Below are positions 1 through 12,415 of a stretch of 64,000 nt of DNA, piece after piece; the first letter of the stretch is position 1, and each line of letters starts with the position of its first letter. The DNA comes from Trogon surrucura (taxonomy: Eukaryota > Chordata > Aves > Trogoniformes > Trogonidae), in the NCBI GenBank assembly GCA_020746105.1, contig CM036623.1, positions 62,001 to 126,000 on the forward strand. Reading direction: 5' to 3'. The notes below the pieces were generated by a model, which worked only from the letters and a program-made list of their open reading frames with translations, was not told the origin of the DNA and ran no database searches. A program made the translations under genes and the position numbers.

Positions 1-3000
1 TCGCGCTTATTGCTGGAAAAATGATCACCCGAAAGGAAACTTCTCCAAAAGGTGAAATTTCCCTTAATAGAGAAATAATGCCTTTGATTGATGAAAAGCA
101 TGAAGATAGAACGTAGAAATCCTTGTCTTATTAGCTAACCCAAAGGGTGACAACTATGTAATGTGTGCAACAAACCACATTTCAAGTGGCAGTGAACATG
201 TAACCAAAATTAGTGCAGAAGATTTCAAGACATAACAGGGCCCTAGTTTGAAAGACTAAGAATATCCAGGTTCAGTGACTGTTCACTGTTCAGCTACTTA
301 AACGGTAAAAAAAAAATAATAAACGGAGCGCAGCACTGCCTCAAAACACCTCAAAAAAATCTAGGTCCAGACAACTTGCTCTAAGGAATCCTCTCTAGGT
401 TAAGGATATTGGAAGACTTGATGTTGCTTCTAACTCTGTTCAGGTTGTACACTATATTATATTGAAAACCTACTTTACACATTGCATATAATAAATACAG
501 CAAGCTACACTAAATGCAAAAATCTTGCTCTGAGCGTACAAGGACTTTAATAACTCGAGCTAGACTATTCCTGCAGGCTAGAGGCTCCAAAGAGAGCTCT
601 GCTGCTTAATCTTAGATTACATCAGTTAAATGTCCAATCCCAAATCCATCTTCAGGCGCCAGGAAAACAATAACAATGACCATAATTTATGCTTCTAGAG
701 CAAATCATGAAATCTCATTTTACATTGTTATAACACTTTACTTAAGATTGCCCTGAACCACTGCTCTGTAAGCATATATCGATAAATGGGCATGTTTGGC
801 TTCTTCTCCTGCTGTAATTGTGAGACAATGATTCATCGCTCGTAATCAAATCAGTGTAGGATTTATAGTCTTAATTACTTCTGTGAGTGCTAAATTTCTA
901 GAGAGAATCATGCCAGAAATTCAGATTTTGGAAACTCTTGTTGCATTCTAATTACCATCAAAGGTTTTAATTTTAAAAGCACCAGATGGTGAACTTTCTC
1001 ATTTATGCCAGATAATACTGTTAGTTTTCTTATTATTCATAAGTAATTTACTTTCATAATACCATTCTGAAGACTGTAAAAGCACTTCTGTAAATCTTTG
1101 GCCTATAGCAAGATTTCAAAATCAGGCGTACATACTGTGTTGTCATCAACAACATACATACTTAATAAATGGTAGGTAATCATTAGTGAAAACTGGCCTT
1201 TCTTCTTTTCTCCATCCATCACTACTAATTCAGGGGAAAAAACTGCTCATGCATGGATTAAAAGAGACTGTTAGGTACTAAACAGTAATCATATCTAGCT
1301 GCAGTGTGGCCAACTCCAGATCTTTTTAATTAGAGATGAAACAGCTGGTAACGTGCATGAGCAAATGTTCTGCCGAGATTCAGGAGAACTGCCCCGGTTG
1401 CCGCCTCATTGTATATGACTACGCGTTAAAAAGATAAATACAACAGTATCTTGTTTTATGGCTCGTTTAGTTATTTTTATCTCCCTGGAAAAAAAAGAAG
1501 AGCAGGAAATTAGCTGTTTGAGACTTTATGAAAAGGAAGAGATGAAGTAGATGGGATCTTTTAGGTCACTTAAATAACCAACATAAATGACCAACGTGGC
1601 TGGCTGAGGGCTGCCCAGGGGGTATCTGTGTGCGTCGTCGCCCTCCCTCTGCCCCCGAACCCCCTCTGCCCACCGGCAGCCTGCTCCTGCTTCTCCTCCT
1701 GTGGAAGAGCCTGGGACCAAAAGCCCCACGGGCCGCCACGGGTGTGTATTTCCAGACTGTTTCCATGAACCCCTGCGTGCTGCCAAGGGCCGAGGCTGTC
1801 ACCGCAGCCTGAAGCCCTGGGAGCCCATGTGTCTCCTGGACCCACGTGTGCTGGCAGCAGAGCTTCTCTCCTGCCTTCCCCTGCTGCAGCGCGGTCAAGG
1901 CAGCGTGACGGCTGCCACCGACGTGGCCTTTCAGGGAGCCAGCATGCATTCCTTAGCATAACCGCAGTAAAACCCGAATTACATTAGCAGGTCAGGAAAA
2001 AATACAAAAGAAAAAAAGACCTGCTTGTTCACGAATAATGGGATTGAAACAGGTTGCTTGGTTGGTTTTGGTGACAGACGGTCATGCTTGCAAAGCTGCG
2101 GGACCTCGCTGTACCCTGTGAACAGCAGACGCTTTATATTAGGATAAAACAAGTCTAGAAGATGCCTCACGCAGCAAAGTGTATGATTCCATGCAGGTAC
2201 TAAACATTACGTGTAAACACTGCTAATACATATGAAAGCACAAATATATAAATCCTGATAAATGCATACTGGCTTAGGAGAGGGAAGAAAGAGGAAGAAT
2301 TTTCCTGTCTTTGGGACAACTCTACACGTATCAGTCTTCTGTCCTCTGGGAAGTCTTGGGAACAGACTGTTTATAGGGCGAGATACACAGCTTATACTCT
2401 CGCCCCAGCCCTGAAGACTTTCCTCCTCACATGCAGAAAATGCAGAAGGGACAGGGGGGATAGTGAGATGATGAACTTATGGAGGTTTCTACCCTGGTGT
2501 GCAACTATAGTTTCTAAGAGTTCTGTGTGGGTTTTTTCCCCCTCAGTTCAGACTTTTCCTTGCAGGAGAAAAGTACTTCCCATTTGAATTCGCCTCTTCT
2601 GCATCTTGCAAATTGACTCTTTAGATGGCCTGAGGAAATGTTGTTGGTATCCAGAAAGATTTGCACAAAGACAGTTTACAATATAAAATTTACAACGCAA
2701 ATCTAAAAACCACTTACATGTAAGTTGTTATTGAAACCCATAGTGCTAACCACTACCATGTGTAGGGGTTAAAAAGAAGAGGGAAGTTCAGCTGTGTTTT
2801 CTGACACTAGTATCAGTACAAATAGAATATTAAAAGCAACTATGTTTTTCAGCAACACTTCTTTTTACTGAAGCAATGGATAACACTTCTCTCTAAGTGT
2901 AGAAATAATGCCAGTGTAGCTTATCAGTTACAACGGAGGGATGCAAGAAAACACAAAGAAAGGCAAATGGGAAGCAGGGATAAAAATATTCTATGAACTC

Positions 3001-5051
3001 CTTGTTAAAGAAGTTACCATCTCTGTCTTTAAATTTTATTTGAAACCTGAAACTAGTTGCACAGATTTTATTTTATTTCAACTCCAGTTATAGTGAGCAA
3101 CATTAAATGCATCTTCTTTACCCAATCTTAAATATCTGGATAGCAATGGTGATTATTAGAATGGATTATGGTGCATCTGGTCCCCCTCTTCAGTTTCAGA
3201 TAGTAGAGATTGTGTAATTCACTGTAGGATGCTTGGTGTAACAGAAATTGCCGTGCTTGATATTCCCAGTAAGACTGTACACTGATTGTGCTCTTTCATA
3301 ACGGGTGTTTTTTTTCTTGCTAATGCAATTTTCCTTTTCAGTTTTGCTTAATAATTGTGCATGTGCAAATTACTGAGCTGTTGATTATTACTGGCTTAAA
3401 GACATTTCAGTGAAGTCTGAAAGATCTAAGGGTAAATCTCTCTGGCATTAGTGAGTTGGCTGTCAGCATTTTAACTGCTGAGTTTTTCCCATGGAAATCG
3501 CAACCTGTAGTATCCTAATCTGAGTAGCTGGGAGGATGCAAAGGAAGCTCCAGGAGTGAGGGGAAAGTGGAAATTCATATGCAACGTCTCCATGTGAGGT
3601 ATATCTTTTACTGGAGAAACTCTGTGTCTTCATTCCTAACAACTCCTAACTGAGGGGTGAGAATGGCGAGCACCTCATGGGTACATTTTGGTGGTTGGTG
3701 AGCTCAGGCCCTTGCGTAGTGGAACGTTATTTTCAGAATTGATATTACCATACAAGCACACTCTTAGCTCATGCTCCATAACGTCATTTGCTTTGCACTC
3801 CACATAATGCTTAAGTAGTAGTTATGGTCTTAAAACATTTCCAAACAGACTAAACAAAGTACAGTCTTCCTTAGCAGGGACAATTCAATTGTAAGGAATT
3901 TTTGTGAGTGACAGAAATATTAGCTCTAGTAGTCATGAAATTCTTTTTATTTCAGAAACACTATTTTTCTGCTCATGAACAGTATAAGGTCAAATAGTTT
4001 AGAAAGAGAAGCTTTGGTGGTGCTTTGTTTCCTAAAGGGAATAATTTTTGCATCCATGGGTTTCTTTAAAGTGTTAAATATAAGTTTTCCCAAAGTGAGT
4101 TTGCATAAATGACAAGCCAAGAATGTCTCCCTTAGCCAACTTCATCTCTGTTCCCTTTTGGCACAGCTCAGACAAAATAACTGAGGTTGGGCAAGAGATA
4201 GGCCTTGTGAATTTGGGGTTTAATGAACACGAGAAGTACAAAACAGACAATTTTGGCAGATTTCATTGTAACACTTGAAAATGTTTGTTTTTTCTCATAT
4301 CAGAGCTGCAGAGAGGGCAGAAGTGTTTGGTGAATTTGTCTCGCGCTAGAATTACACTTTCTATTTATATAATCAATGTTAGGTCAGTTGTTTATAGCAG
4401 AATTAATGGCCTTGTTTATACAGTGTCCTGCTTTTATACATGTAATTCTTCTCTCCTTCCATTTTCAGGTTAGGATTTGGGTTTGTATTTCTTTATAATA
4501 CACAATTGAAACAAAATGTGTTGAGCATGTGTGTGTTATTCCAGACTTTATTAGAATTCACTACTTGTATGAAATACAACAATATGTGGATGCACTTATG
4601 TAAACTATGGTCAGAGGGGGGTTTTTTGTGTTGGTTTTTTTTTTATGTTGGGATTTTTTTTTTCTTTTCTCATCATCATAACTTTCTCTTCTGCCAAGAT
4701 GTTTTTGGCAGTTTTTAAAAGGTTCGCCATTAAAAATGTTATAGACCAAATGTTTTTTAGAAACTTTATGGAGGGCACTACTTAAACAAAGGAAGAGTTG
4801 GCACTGAATTCCTTCCAGCAGAACTTTGCACTGGGAAGTGTTGATATCTGGAAGGGAATAAGCAAAGACAACAAAACAGTAGGAATGACGCCGATTGCTG
4901 TTTTTAAAAGGAATTAGAAAATCCCTTGTAAAGCAAAGATTTTTTTGCTCCTTTTCTTGTGTCATCTCAAATGCATAGAAAGATGTACCAGAGGCAGGAT
5001 TCCTGCTTCCGCTTATTTTTCTTCTTTTTCTTTTTTTTTTTTTTTTTAACA

Positions 5052-5090
<39 letters not shown>

Positions 5091-5389
5091 TGTACCACGA
5101 TGGGCAGCATCCAGTCTACATCATTATATCAGCATGCATATGAGGCACGTATTACCTAAACACGGATGATAATATAGTGCAACATAGTGGAAAAATACTG
5201 GAGTTTTATTTGTTGATAAGACTGTGACTGCTGCTGAACTGCAAAACATTAGTAGGAATATCCAAATATTTATTTGTGGTTTATCTTTCCTGTAAAACTA
5301 CACACCCCTCTAAACTTGCAATATTTAACAGCAAAAGTAATATTTTAAGAGTGTAATGAATTTGATGGCTGCATTTTTTGTCCTTCCAG
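1..5389 (+). other. SCG5: SCG5 intron (3' part), upstream of the penultimate coding exon
   Basis: This stretch precedes the penultimate SCG5 exon and is read as intron. I looked on the plus strand for the preceding 7B2 segment (the stretch around the LHQHLFDPEHDYPG motif and the cysteine pair) and did not find it, so that exon should lie left of the window. Contents: AT-rich single-copy DNA; a candidate conserved block near 760-1120; an unexplained GC-rich block near 1590-1950; a T-run at about 5030-5047 followed by a TA dinucleotide repeat. The 176-codon minus-strand frame at 4561-5091 is made largely of this low-complexity sequence and is not considered coding. Confidence 0.7.
5053..5089. 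repeat. (TA)n microsatellite next to a poly-T tract
   Basis: A T-run of about 18 ends at 5047. An uninterrupted alternating TA tract then runs to about 5088 and is flanked on both sides by CATGTAC. It lies in the SCG5 intron about 300 bases before the exon at 5390. It is probably polymorphic and prone to length errors in assembly. Confidence 0.9.
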
Positions 5390-5443
5390 AGCAAGAATTT
5401 ACTCTTTGAGAAGATTAATGGTGGTCCAAAGAGAAGAAAGAGG
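5390..5443 (+). CDS. SCG5: SCG5 (secretogranin V, neuroendocrine protein 7B2), penultimate coding exon
   Basis: This exon of 54 bases (18 codons) has a polypyrimidine tract and AG just before 5390 and a GTAACT donor at 5444. It translates to SKNLLFEKINGGPKRRKR, the stretch of 7B2 that leads into the furin-type site. Joined in frame to the exon at 9140 it gives KRRKR|SVNPYLQ, so the multibasic cleavage site straddles the intron. 7B2 is a secretory-pathway chaperone that binds proPC2 and keeps it from misfolding; cleavage here releases the N-terminal domain from the CT peptide. The acceptor is ambiguous: AG occurs at 5388-5389 and again at 5390-5391. Using the second would make the first codon the AAC/Asn I expect from mammalian 7B2, if the previous exon ends in AA. 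The previous exon is outside the window, so this cannot be settled here. Confidence 0.9.
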
Positions 5444-7118
5444 GTAACTATCAGAATATTTCATAGAGAGCTAATAAGAAATAAAATCGTACTGTTGAAA
5501 TTAATTAGTCTAATGGCTCTGCATTATGCTTGGCATAATGTGTAAAGTCAAGGAATCTCTGTGATAAGCTACTACAGCAGGCTTCAGGACTGTCCACTGA
5601 GAACAGGACGTGTTTGTCTAAATAGCTTGTCGCTTTCAGAAAATGCACTTCAACTCAGAGCATTAATTAAAAAACTTTTTTATTATCTGTGTTTTGAATT
5701 GATCCTATTTGCATAAAACCATTTAAATATCATCTTTAAAACAGAATTTAAAAGTTTCTTACTAAAAATACTGGTGAATGTAATTACCACTACCCACACA
5801 CGTGAGTATGTTTTTTGGATGTAAACAACAGTAGAACTGGTTCTTTAGCTGATGTAATTTGATTCACTTAGGTACTTAGATCTACCTCAGATTAAAATCC
5901 TGTTTCTGTGTCCCACTTCCTCGAAAGACAAAGATGAATGAGTTCTCATCTTTCTGCTGCTGAAACAAGAAAGGCAATCCACATAGCACACAGAACCTCT
6001 ACGCAATCCACCTCACTATTGTCTCTTTTTTTTTGGTAGCGTCAGCTTTTCTCTTATCAAAAAATCACTTTCAGGCAGAATCAAAGTCTTTAGCTTTGCT
6101 GCTGGTATTTTTATTTTTTTTTTTTTTTTACAAGAGGAAAAGGTCTAGCCTGCTGCCAGAAAGTGGCTTTTCAAAATCTGACAGCAGAGTTTTTATTGTA
6201 AATGAAGTAAATTTGCTTGAAAATTACTGAAGTGTAAGTGAAGATTATTTATTTATTTAACTCTCAAACCTAAAGTCTTTGCTAGAAAGGGAGAAGCTGA
6301 GTTGATCTCTTACCAATTCACACATCACTGATAATAAACACTGTTCAACCATAAGTTAACGACCCATCTGGAGTTTAGTATCTGCCTGCTGCTTACATCT
6401 GATTTTCAAGTTTATTAGCAGAAAAGGAAAAGCACCTTATTTTAATGCTAAAGTAAGCAGAATTTACTCTGGAAATAGTTACGTGGAATATTTATTAATA
6501 GCTAGAATGGCATGTTAAATTAGGATTAGTGCAATATATACATGAGAAAAACAAAAAAAATTTTCTGTCTGTGTGCTGACTGATATAATCAGATCCAAAA
6601 AGAATAACAGCTGGAGAGACACGACAGCCACATGGCTAGGGTCACCCAGAATTTTGGAGATGAAGCTTCAGTTTTTATTTTGCAGCAGATTTATTTTCTT
6701 AGCACAGGCATGTCACAGTGGTAAAGTCATTATCGTGTAAAGTATTTTATTGTTTTGAGAGCAATACTGTAATGATTACTAATGCTTTAAGCAACAAGTC
6801 AGAATTTTCACCTGATCAGGAGAAGGGTAACCTAGAGCTGGAAGTGGCGGAGTGTATTTTTCCAGAAGCCAGAAAGCCCACTGGAGTCCCCTCCTGCTTT
6901 CTGTGGTCCCCGCCGGTCCTTCATGCCCTGCTGCACAGACAGAGAGCTTAGGGAGAACAGCTTCTGCCAACAGATTGGTCTTTGGGGTCAGAATGTCTCG
7001 ACTGTAGCTTAAAGAGAGTCCTATATGGCCATGTACATAGGAACTGTGACGTGTCTATGTGATGCTATAGTGTGACAGTCATAGAGGCACTACTGGAGTC
7101 TACAAAACTACGTATTCT

Positions 7119-7205
7119 AAGTGTGTGTGTATGTATGTGTGTATTCATCCATTTATAGATATGTATATAAACACACACATACATACATAAACACATACAC
7201 ATAGT
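7119..7205. repeat. GT/AT and AC/AT simple repeats forming an imperfect palindrome
   Basis: A GTGTGTGTATGTATGTGTG-like arm is followed about 30 bases later by an ACACACACATACATACAT-like arm. The two arms are roughly complementary, so single strands could fold into a hairpin. It lies in an SCG5 intron. Confidence 0.75.
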
Positions 7206-7323
7206 ATACATAGCAAAGATGTGCATTTGCCATTTGCTACTGTGGGGTTTTTTTCAGCTTTTGCCATGAAAGACAAGGAAGCCTCCAGTGACCTCTGATT
7301 TGACTAGCAGCTCTCCCCCCACC

Positions 7324-7346
7324 TTTTTTTTTTTTTTTTTTTTTTT
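7324..7346. repeat. poly-T tract
   Basis: An uninterrupted run of 23 T lies in the SCG5 intron. No gene sequence adjoins it and no flanking target duplication was noticed. Confidence 0.9.
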
Positions 7347-9139
7347 ACATTTCCGCGCATGAGAATCTGATACCCCAAATACAACAGGAGTGCTTCTGTA
7401 ATCACTGAGTCACAGTGCCCTGGGCTCGGAGCTGTGCACAAAGGTACTCAGGAGCTGCATTACTCTGAATTCAGCACAGCTGTGTAGGATTAACCAGTTT
7501 TCAGTCAAATCAGCCAAAAATTTTGCATTATATTTTATGTTTTCTTTTGTCAGTTGAGAAGGATTCAGATTTTTATGTATTCTTATTCTGGTTTACGTTA
7601 TTTCAAAAAGTAGCAAGCATGTACCATTCCAAAAAAAAGACCAATTAATCTTCCTGAGAATCTTCAAATAATTCCTAGAAGTTTATGCAACAGACGTATT
7701 TCACTAAATTAACATTAAACAGAACTTCTTAAAACAAACACAAACAAATCATTTACATGTGTCTTATTTTTAACAGTTTAAAGCATTAAATTAGTGTTAG
7801 TTTTATTTTCAAAGATTTTTCCCCATTCATTTCAGGATCTTAATATTTTTATGTTTTCACTGGCAACAGGCAAAGCACTCAACAAACAATAGAAGAAAGC
7901 AAAAGGGCTGGTCTGCGCTATGATTAAATATTAATGATAGCATCTAGAAATATTGAGAAAACCAAGGGCTTAAACTCAAAGACAGAAAACCCCAAAATCT
8001 TTCCCAGAGGCTTGAAAAATACTTGGGATATTTGAAAATAAGTGTTTCATGCCTATTTTAAAAGCTTTTCTGGTGAAAGAAGCACAAAAATATCTCAAGA
8101 AAAGTAATTTCTATGATACGGCCAGCCTGACAAGAATCAGGAGATACTGGAAAATTTGCATTCCTCCAAAGTTTGTCCTTAGGCAAACAATTTTTATTGG
8201 CATCAAAAACCAGCACACTAGAATTTTTGTCTGTATCTGCGAAGGAGAAAGTATATACTTGAGTTTTGTTTACACTGACACTGTAACAGGCCAGAAAGTG
8301 GGGGTAAATAATATTTAAGTTAATTCTGAAGCTCCACTAAACTGCTTGATACTTGCAAATAGAGTAAATACACTTTATTCCATGGGCGCAGATAAAAGTC
8401 AAGTGTAGGATTTCTGCGATTACTGCGCTCTCCAAACATTTTTGAGACAGGATCTGTTCATCTTCAGTCTCACGTTGTGCTGCTTGCACGGCGTAAAGTG
8501 AAGTTCAGCCCTCTCCGGGGATGATCTTTCCAGCATTCCCTCGTTCTGGCAGTGGTAGGAGAGCCATGTCCTACGCCAAACCCTTCCTTGGCTCGGCTTC
8601 TGTGCCAGCAGCTTTTTATCTCAGCATCCAAAGATGAAGCGAGGAGGGGTTTCCTGGAGATGAAAGGGGCTGAAGAAGGGATTTTGGGAAAAAAACCGGC
8701 ATCACGGCATCTACCTTGTCTCCCAACACAAGGTCCACCAGAGGCTGGTCATTTAAATTAAAGCTTACCTGCATTTCTCTAACGTTACAGTTCTGTCCTG
8801 CCACAAGAATTAGGGAGTGAGGTCTGCTGCTGCTTCTCTGCTCAGCTGAGGAATGGAAAATGAAGAAAAGAAAAAAACAACCATGTTTAATTCACTGTCC
8901 TATATTCTCAATAGTGATCCCATCACTTGTGTTATTTTTAGTGGTCGGATTAAACTCTTGCACACAAGAAAAATACTAGGAAACAAAATATTGGTTTTGA
9001 GATTTATTCTCTGGGAGCAATCCCTTCTTTTGCGTTCACTCTGCAAGTATTTAACTGATAAGAAATATGTAAATATACCTACTGATCAGTTACCTTCTCT
9101 ATGTTTCTAGTAAGTATAAATAACTTTAAATTTTTCCAG

Positions 9140-9235
9140 AGTGTGAACCCATATCTGCAAGGACGGCGACTGGATAATGTTGTAGCAAAGAAGTCTGTTC
9201 CACATTTTTCAGATGAAGACAAAGGTCCTGAATAA
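9140..9235 (+). CDS. SCG5: SCG5 (7B2), terminal coding exon encoding the PC2-inhibitory CT peptide
   Basis: The acceptor TTTTTCCAG ends at 9139. The next 31 codons begin SVNPYLQ and end DEDKGPE, followed by TAA at 9233-9235. This is the C-terminal peptide of 7B2, set free when the KRRKR site of the previous exon is cut. It contains the VVAKK motif (CT residues 14-18) whose lysine pair is known to make the peptide a tight inhibitor of prohormone convertase 2 in neuroendocrine secretory granules. The match is essentially full length and ends at the usual family terminus. One variation stands out: the bases give QGRRLDN where I recall QGQRLDN in mammals, which creates an extra dibasic pair at CT residues 9-10. 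In mammals SCG5 also lies directly upstream of GREM1 on the same strand, which supports the call. Confidence 0.96.
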   Translation, partial: SVNPYLQGRRLDNVVAKKSVPHFSDEDKGPE

Positions 9236-9820
9236 GTACAATAAAAGTGAATGATGAAAACTCATGCCATCCTCTGCTAGATCATAATATTGCTTATATA
9301 TAATCATCTATTAAAATCCTTGTGAATGGCAGCATGTTTATTATTTATATAATTGTAGATGAAAAACAGCTGTATTTATAACAGTATGTTCTCCTAGATA
9401 ACAAAAATATGGTTCTGCTTTTTGTTAAGTTATGGTAAAAGGACATTTCTGTTGTTTTCATTTTAGCCATGGAGCAAACTTTAAAAATGTTAGTCATTTT
9501 AATAGCTAACGTGAGGTAAATGGTCTTAATGAGCAGCTTGTAAATAGGAAGATGTAAAAAGAATGCCCAGTCTGACTCCAACATTTAATCTTAAATGTTA
9601 CTATGTTTGACACACGAAAATTATAGTTTTATGTTTTGTTCACAAATATTGTTACTTAGCAAAGACAAAGTATTTATTTTACCCAGAGAATTTTGGCTTT
9701 TGGTCCATTTTAATAAACATTTAAGCAATCTACAACATTTGCAAAGTGACATTTTCCAAAATATTTCAGAGGCTCATTTGTCTTGGTTATTGCTGTGCAA
9801 ATTTAAAAATTAAAGAACTG
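9236..9820 (+). other. SCG5: SCG5 3' untranslated region (extent uncertain)
   Basis: Sequence after the stop around 9320-9460 resembles, as I remember it, the mammalian SCG5 3' UTR (the stretches GTGAATGGCAGCATGTTT, ACAGCTGTAT and TTCTGCTTTTTGTTAA). The UTR therefore likely extends past 9460. Candidate poly(A) signals are AATAAA at 9712-9717 and ATTAAA at 9809-9814. The AATAAA at 9240-9245 is only five bases after the stop and is unlikely to be the main site. The end given is a guess tied to the last of these signals. Confidence 0.6.
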
Positions 9821-12368
9821 CTTTTTGACTCTATCCACTGGAATATTTTTCTGTTAGTTTTAATCATTCTGTGTCCACAACTTCCCTGAACATTTGCACA
9901 TCTTTCTTCTTTATCGATGGTACCGTTGTGTGGAAATTCGTCTCCTCCGCTGTTCTTTGTCTTAGTAACAGCAGCATTTGTGCATAACTTGCTTAATTTC
10001 TGTTTCCCTGGGATATTATAAGTGAAGACGGAGACATCTGTCTGTGTTAATAAGGTTGTGTCAACATCCTCTGATTCTAAATCCAGGATATGAAGGTCAC
10101 TACAGTTGATGATCTTCTGAAAAACTATGATATTCTAATAACACCGGTAGCTATCACTACTCTTGACGTTGCTCTGGGAAGCTTAAATTGCCTTTTTGAC
10201 CCTAGGAGCTTGAAAAACTTTATATTGCAGCAAACTGAGCTCTCCCTTTCTGAAAGCTGAGAATATAAAATTACCTAAAGTTTTGTTATTTTTAGGGTGC
10301 ATCTGAAATACTTCAAGCCATGTGCATGGGGCATTGGAATGATGGAGCACAGCATTAGTTTACAGGTTTGAACTTCAAATCTATGGGAAAAAAAAATGTA
10401 GTTTCCTTCCCCGTCCTACAGAAAGACACAGTAAAATAATTATGACCACTCAGAAAAAAAATAAAACCACCACCAAACAATAACAACAACAAAAGCCTAT
10501 CAGAAACAAAGGCCCTAGCTATATAAGATTAGAGTTAACAGGATGGCACAAATATGGCTGTATGGCATTTGCCTTTTCTAGCCCAGCACTTAGTAATTTG
10601 TAATAAATTATGTATGCAGAGAGTTGGTCCTCTCACGTCATTTACGGTTAGATTGCAAAACTCCGTAATGTTCTCGGCAGAACTGTCCTGTCTTTCACCA
10701 TATTTCCTCTTTTAAAAAAAAAATCTGGAAGATAAAACTAAATAGTTTGTAATGCAGTGGAGTTTATACTCACAAGTGACATGAAATTGAGGAGTTTGTG
10801 TGAATCGCAGAGCTGCTTCCATTCCAGTGCCTGAAACGGGATGGGAGTAATCCAGCTGTTCACACGAGAGGATTTGTGTTCTCTGCTTCTTAAACACACT
10901 CCTTTTATCTGCACTCCCATTTAGTCTTCACACAGGTATTGATTGTTGTAGAGTTACAAAGGCTGTCTCCAAAACCAGAAAAAAAATTGGTATATCATGG
11001 CTTGAATCTGAAATCAGAACCCACTGATGTCCTGTGGCCCGGAGTATGTGAAATGGTTATTCCTCCCGCCTAACCACATGGCCAGCTGCTGGTGCTGCAG
11101 CAAGGCTTCCAGCTGGTCAGACACAGGATAAACTGGTGTTTCTTCAGGTACTCAACTGTCTTATCAATACTTTTAACCTGAGCTACATTCTGTCCTTATT
11201 AGCTACAGTAAAACCCATTTTAATCACAAAACCAAAAGCAACTATGAAGGCTATTTATTTCGTTAAGCTCTTAGCAAGGACTAGCCTATAATAAAAGGTG
11301 GTGCGTACAGTAAATGGGGGGGCTTAGAAAGGGAGAGGCAGAGACACACTGTTTGTTTAGTAGGGTCAGAAATCCCACATCTGATTTCTTGAAGCACCTC
11401 AGCTCACGACAGGCACTGTGTGTGGGGATGTGACAATCCAGCCCTGCAAACTGACCAGCCCGGGGATCCGCAGTGGCTGCCTGGGACCCTGGCAGGGACA
11501 GAGGAGCTGCCCTTTTGTCTATGACAGATCTGCACATAGCAGGCAAAGGAGGAATTACACAATTTAGAGATGTTTTTGTCTTTAAATGCAAGTTAAAAAA
11601 ACCCCAAAACCCCTTTATGCTGCGCAACGCAATGATGTGTCTTACAGGAACTGCCTGCTGGAAGCAATGGAACGCGTGGCGCTGAGCAGCCGTCTGCTGA
11701 GGCCATCAGGCAGCTTGAGTGTTTCACCAGGAAGGCTCAACAGCACTATTGTGAAATTTTAATAACATATAACTATTACACCATGATAATGAGATTAATT
11801 ACTCTAATTTCAGTTTTCACAATAGAGCTGCCTTTCTATACCAGGATTGGTAGTCATGTATTAATTCAACAAAACAAGCAAAAAAGATGGCATTCCTACT
11901 ACTCCAAAAACAACCCAATCATGTATATGTATTTTTTTATAACGAATCATCACAGTACTAGTCTTTCAAAATCAATGAACACAGACTATCAACTATCCCC
12001 CTCACTAAGAGCGAACTCCACCAAACTGGTATTTACAGGAATGTAAATAGCTGCTCAGCTCTTACAGGTGTAATCAGCCTTTTACTTTTACGATGCATGT
12101 GAATTGAGGAGCATGTATATTGCTATTGTTCTTTAGAGTTTTCATTAAAATCTTTTTAGATTATTTTAAAAGCTGCAAGTCTGTTAATACTTGCAGATAC
12201 TTGAGACACAACGTGCATGAAAGAAGCTGTACAAAATAAAGTGTATTGGAATGCAAAGTTAATTTTGTCTAGTAAAGAAATATTTACGACCCTAGTTTAA
12301 TAAAAAGCTCTGTGTAACTGAGCAGATGATACTATTTGATTTGTGACACGAAACTTACTCTGGGAGTG

Positions 12369-12415
12369 CGTGTGTGTGTGTACATATATATATATATACA
12401 CATGTGCATACACAC
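12369..12415. repeat. GT / TA / CA simple repeat, imperfect palindrome
   Basis: A GTGTGTGTGT tract passes into TACATATATATATATATACACATG and then CACACAC. The arms are near-complementary, so this is a cruciform-prone alternating purine-pyrimidine tract of the same type as 7119-7205. Confidence 0.75.

Larger units (their letters stand above)
5444..9139 (+). other. SCG5: last intron of SCG5
   Basis: GT at 5444 and AG at 9138-9139 bound this 3.7-kb intron, which is phase 0. It holds AT-rich single-copy sequence, T-runs near 6113-6130 and 7324-7346, and GT/AC-rich tracts at about 7119-7205. I see no other gene or recognisable mobile element. Short frames in it (for example 8049-8318) have no recognisable similarity. 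Confidence 0.85.

Noticed and set aside
4561..5091. 176-codon minus-strand frame
   Set aside because: Much of it is translation of the TA repeat and the T-run (IYIYIY and poly-Lys), with no similarity to a known family.
1..5389. Further upstream SCG5 exons
   Set aside because: The expected preceding segment of 7B2 with its conserved motifs was not found on the plus strand. It is presumed to lie left of the window.
9240..9245. AATAAA as the main SCG5 poly(A) signal
   Set aside because: It begins five bases after the stop codon, and 3' UTR-like conserved sequence continues for at least 200 bases beyond.
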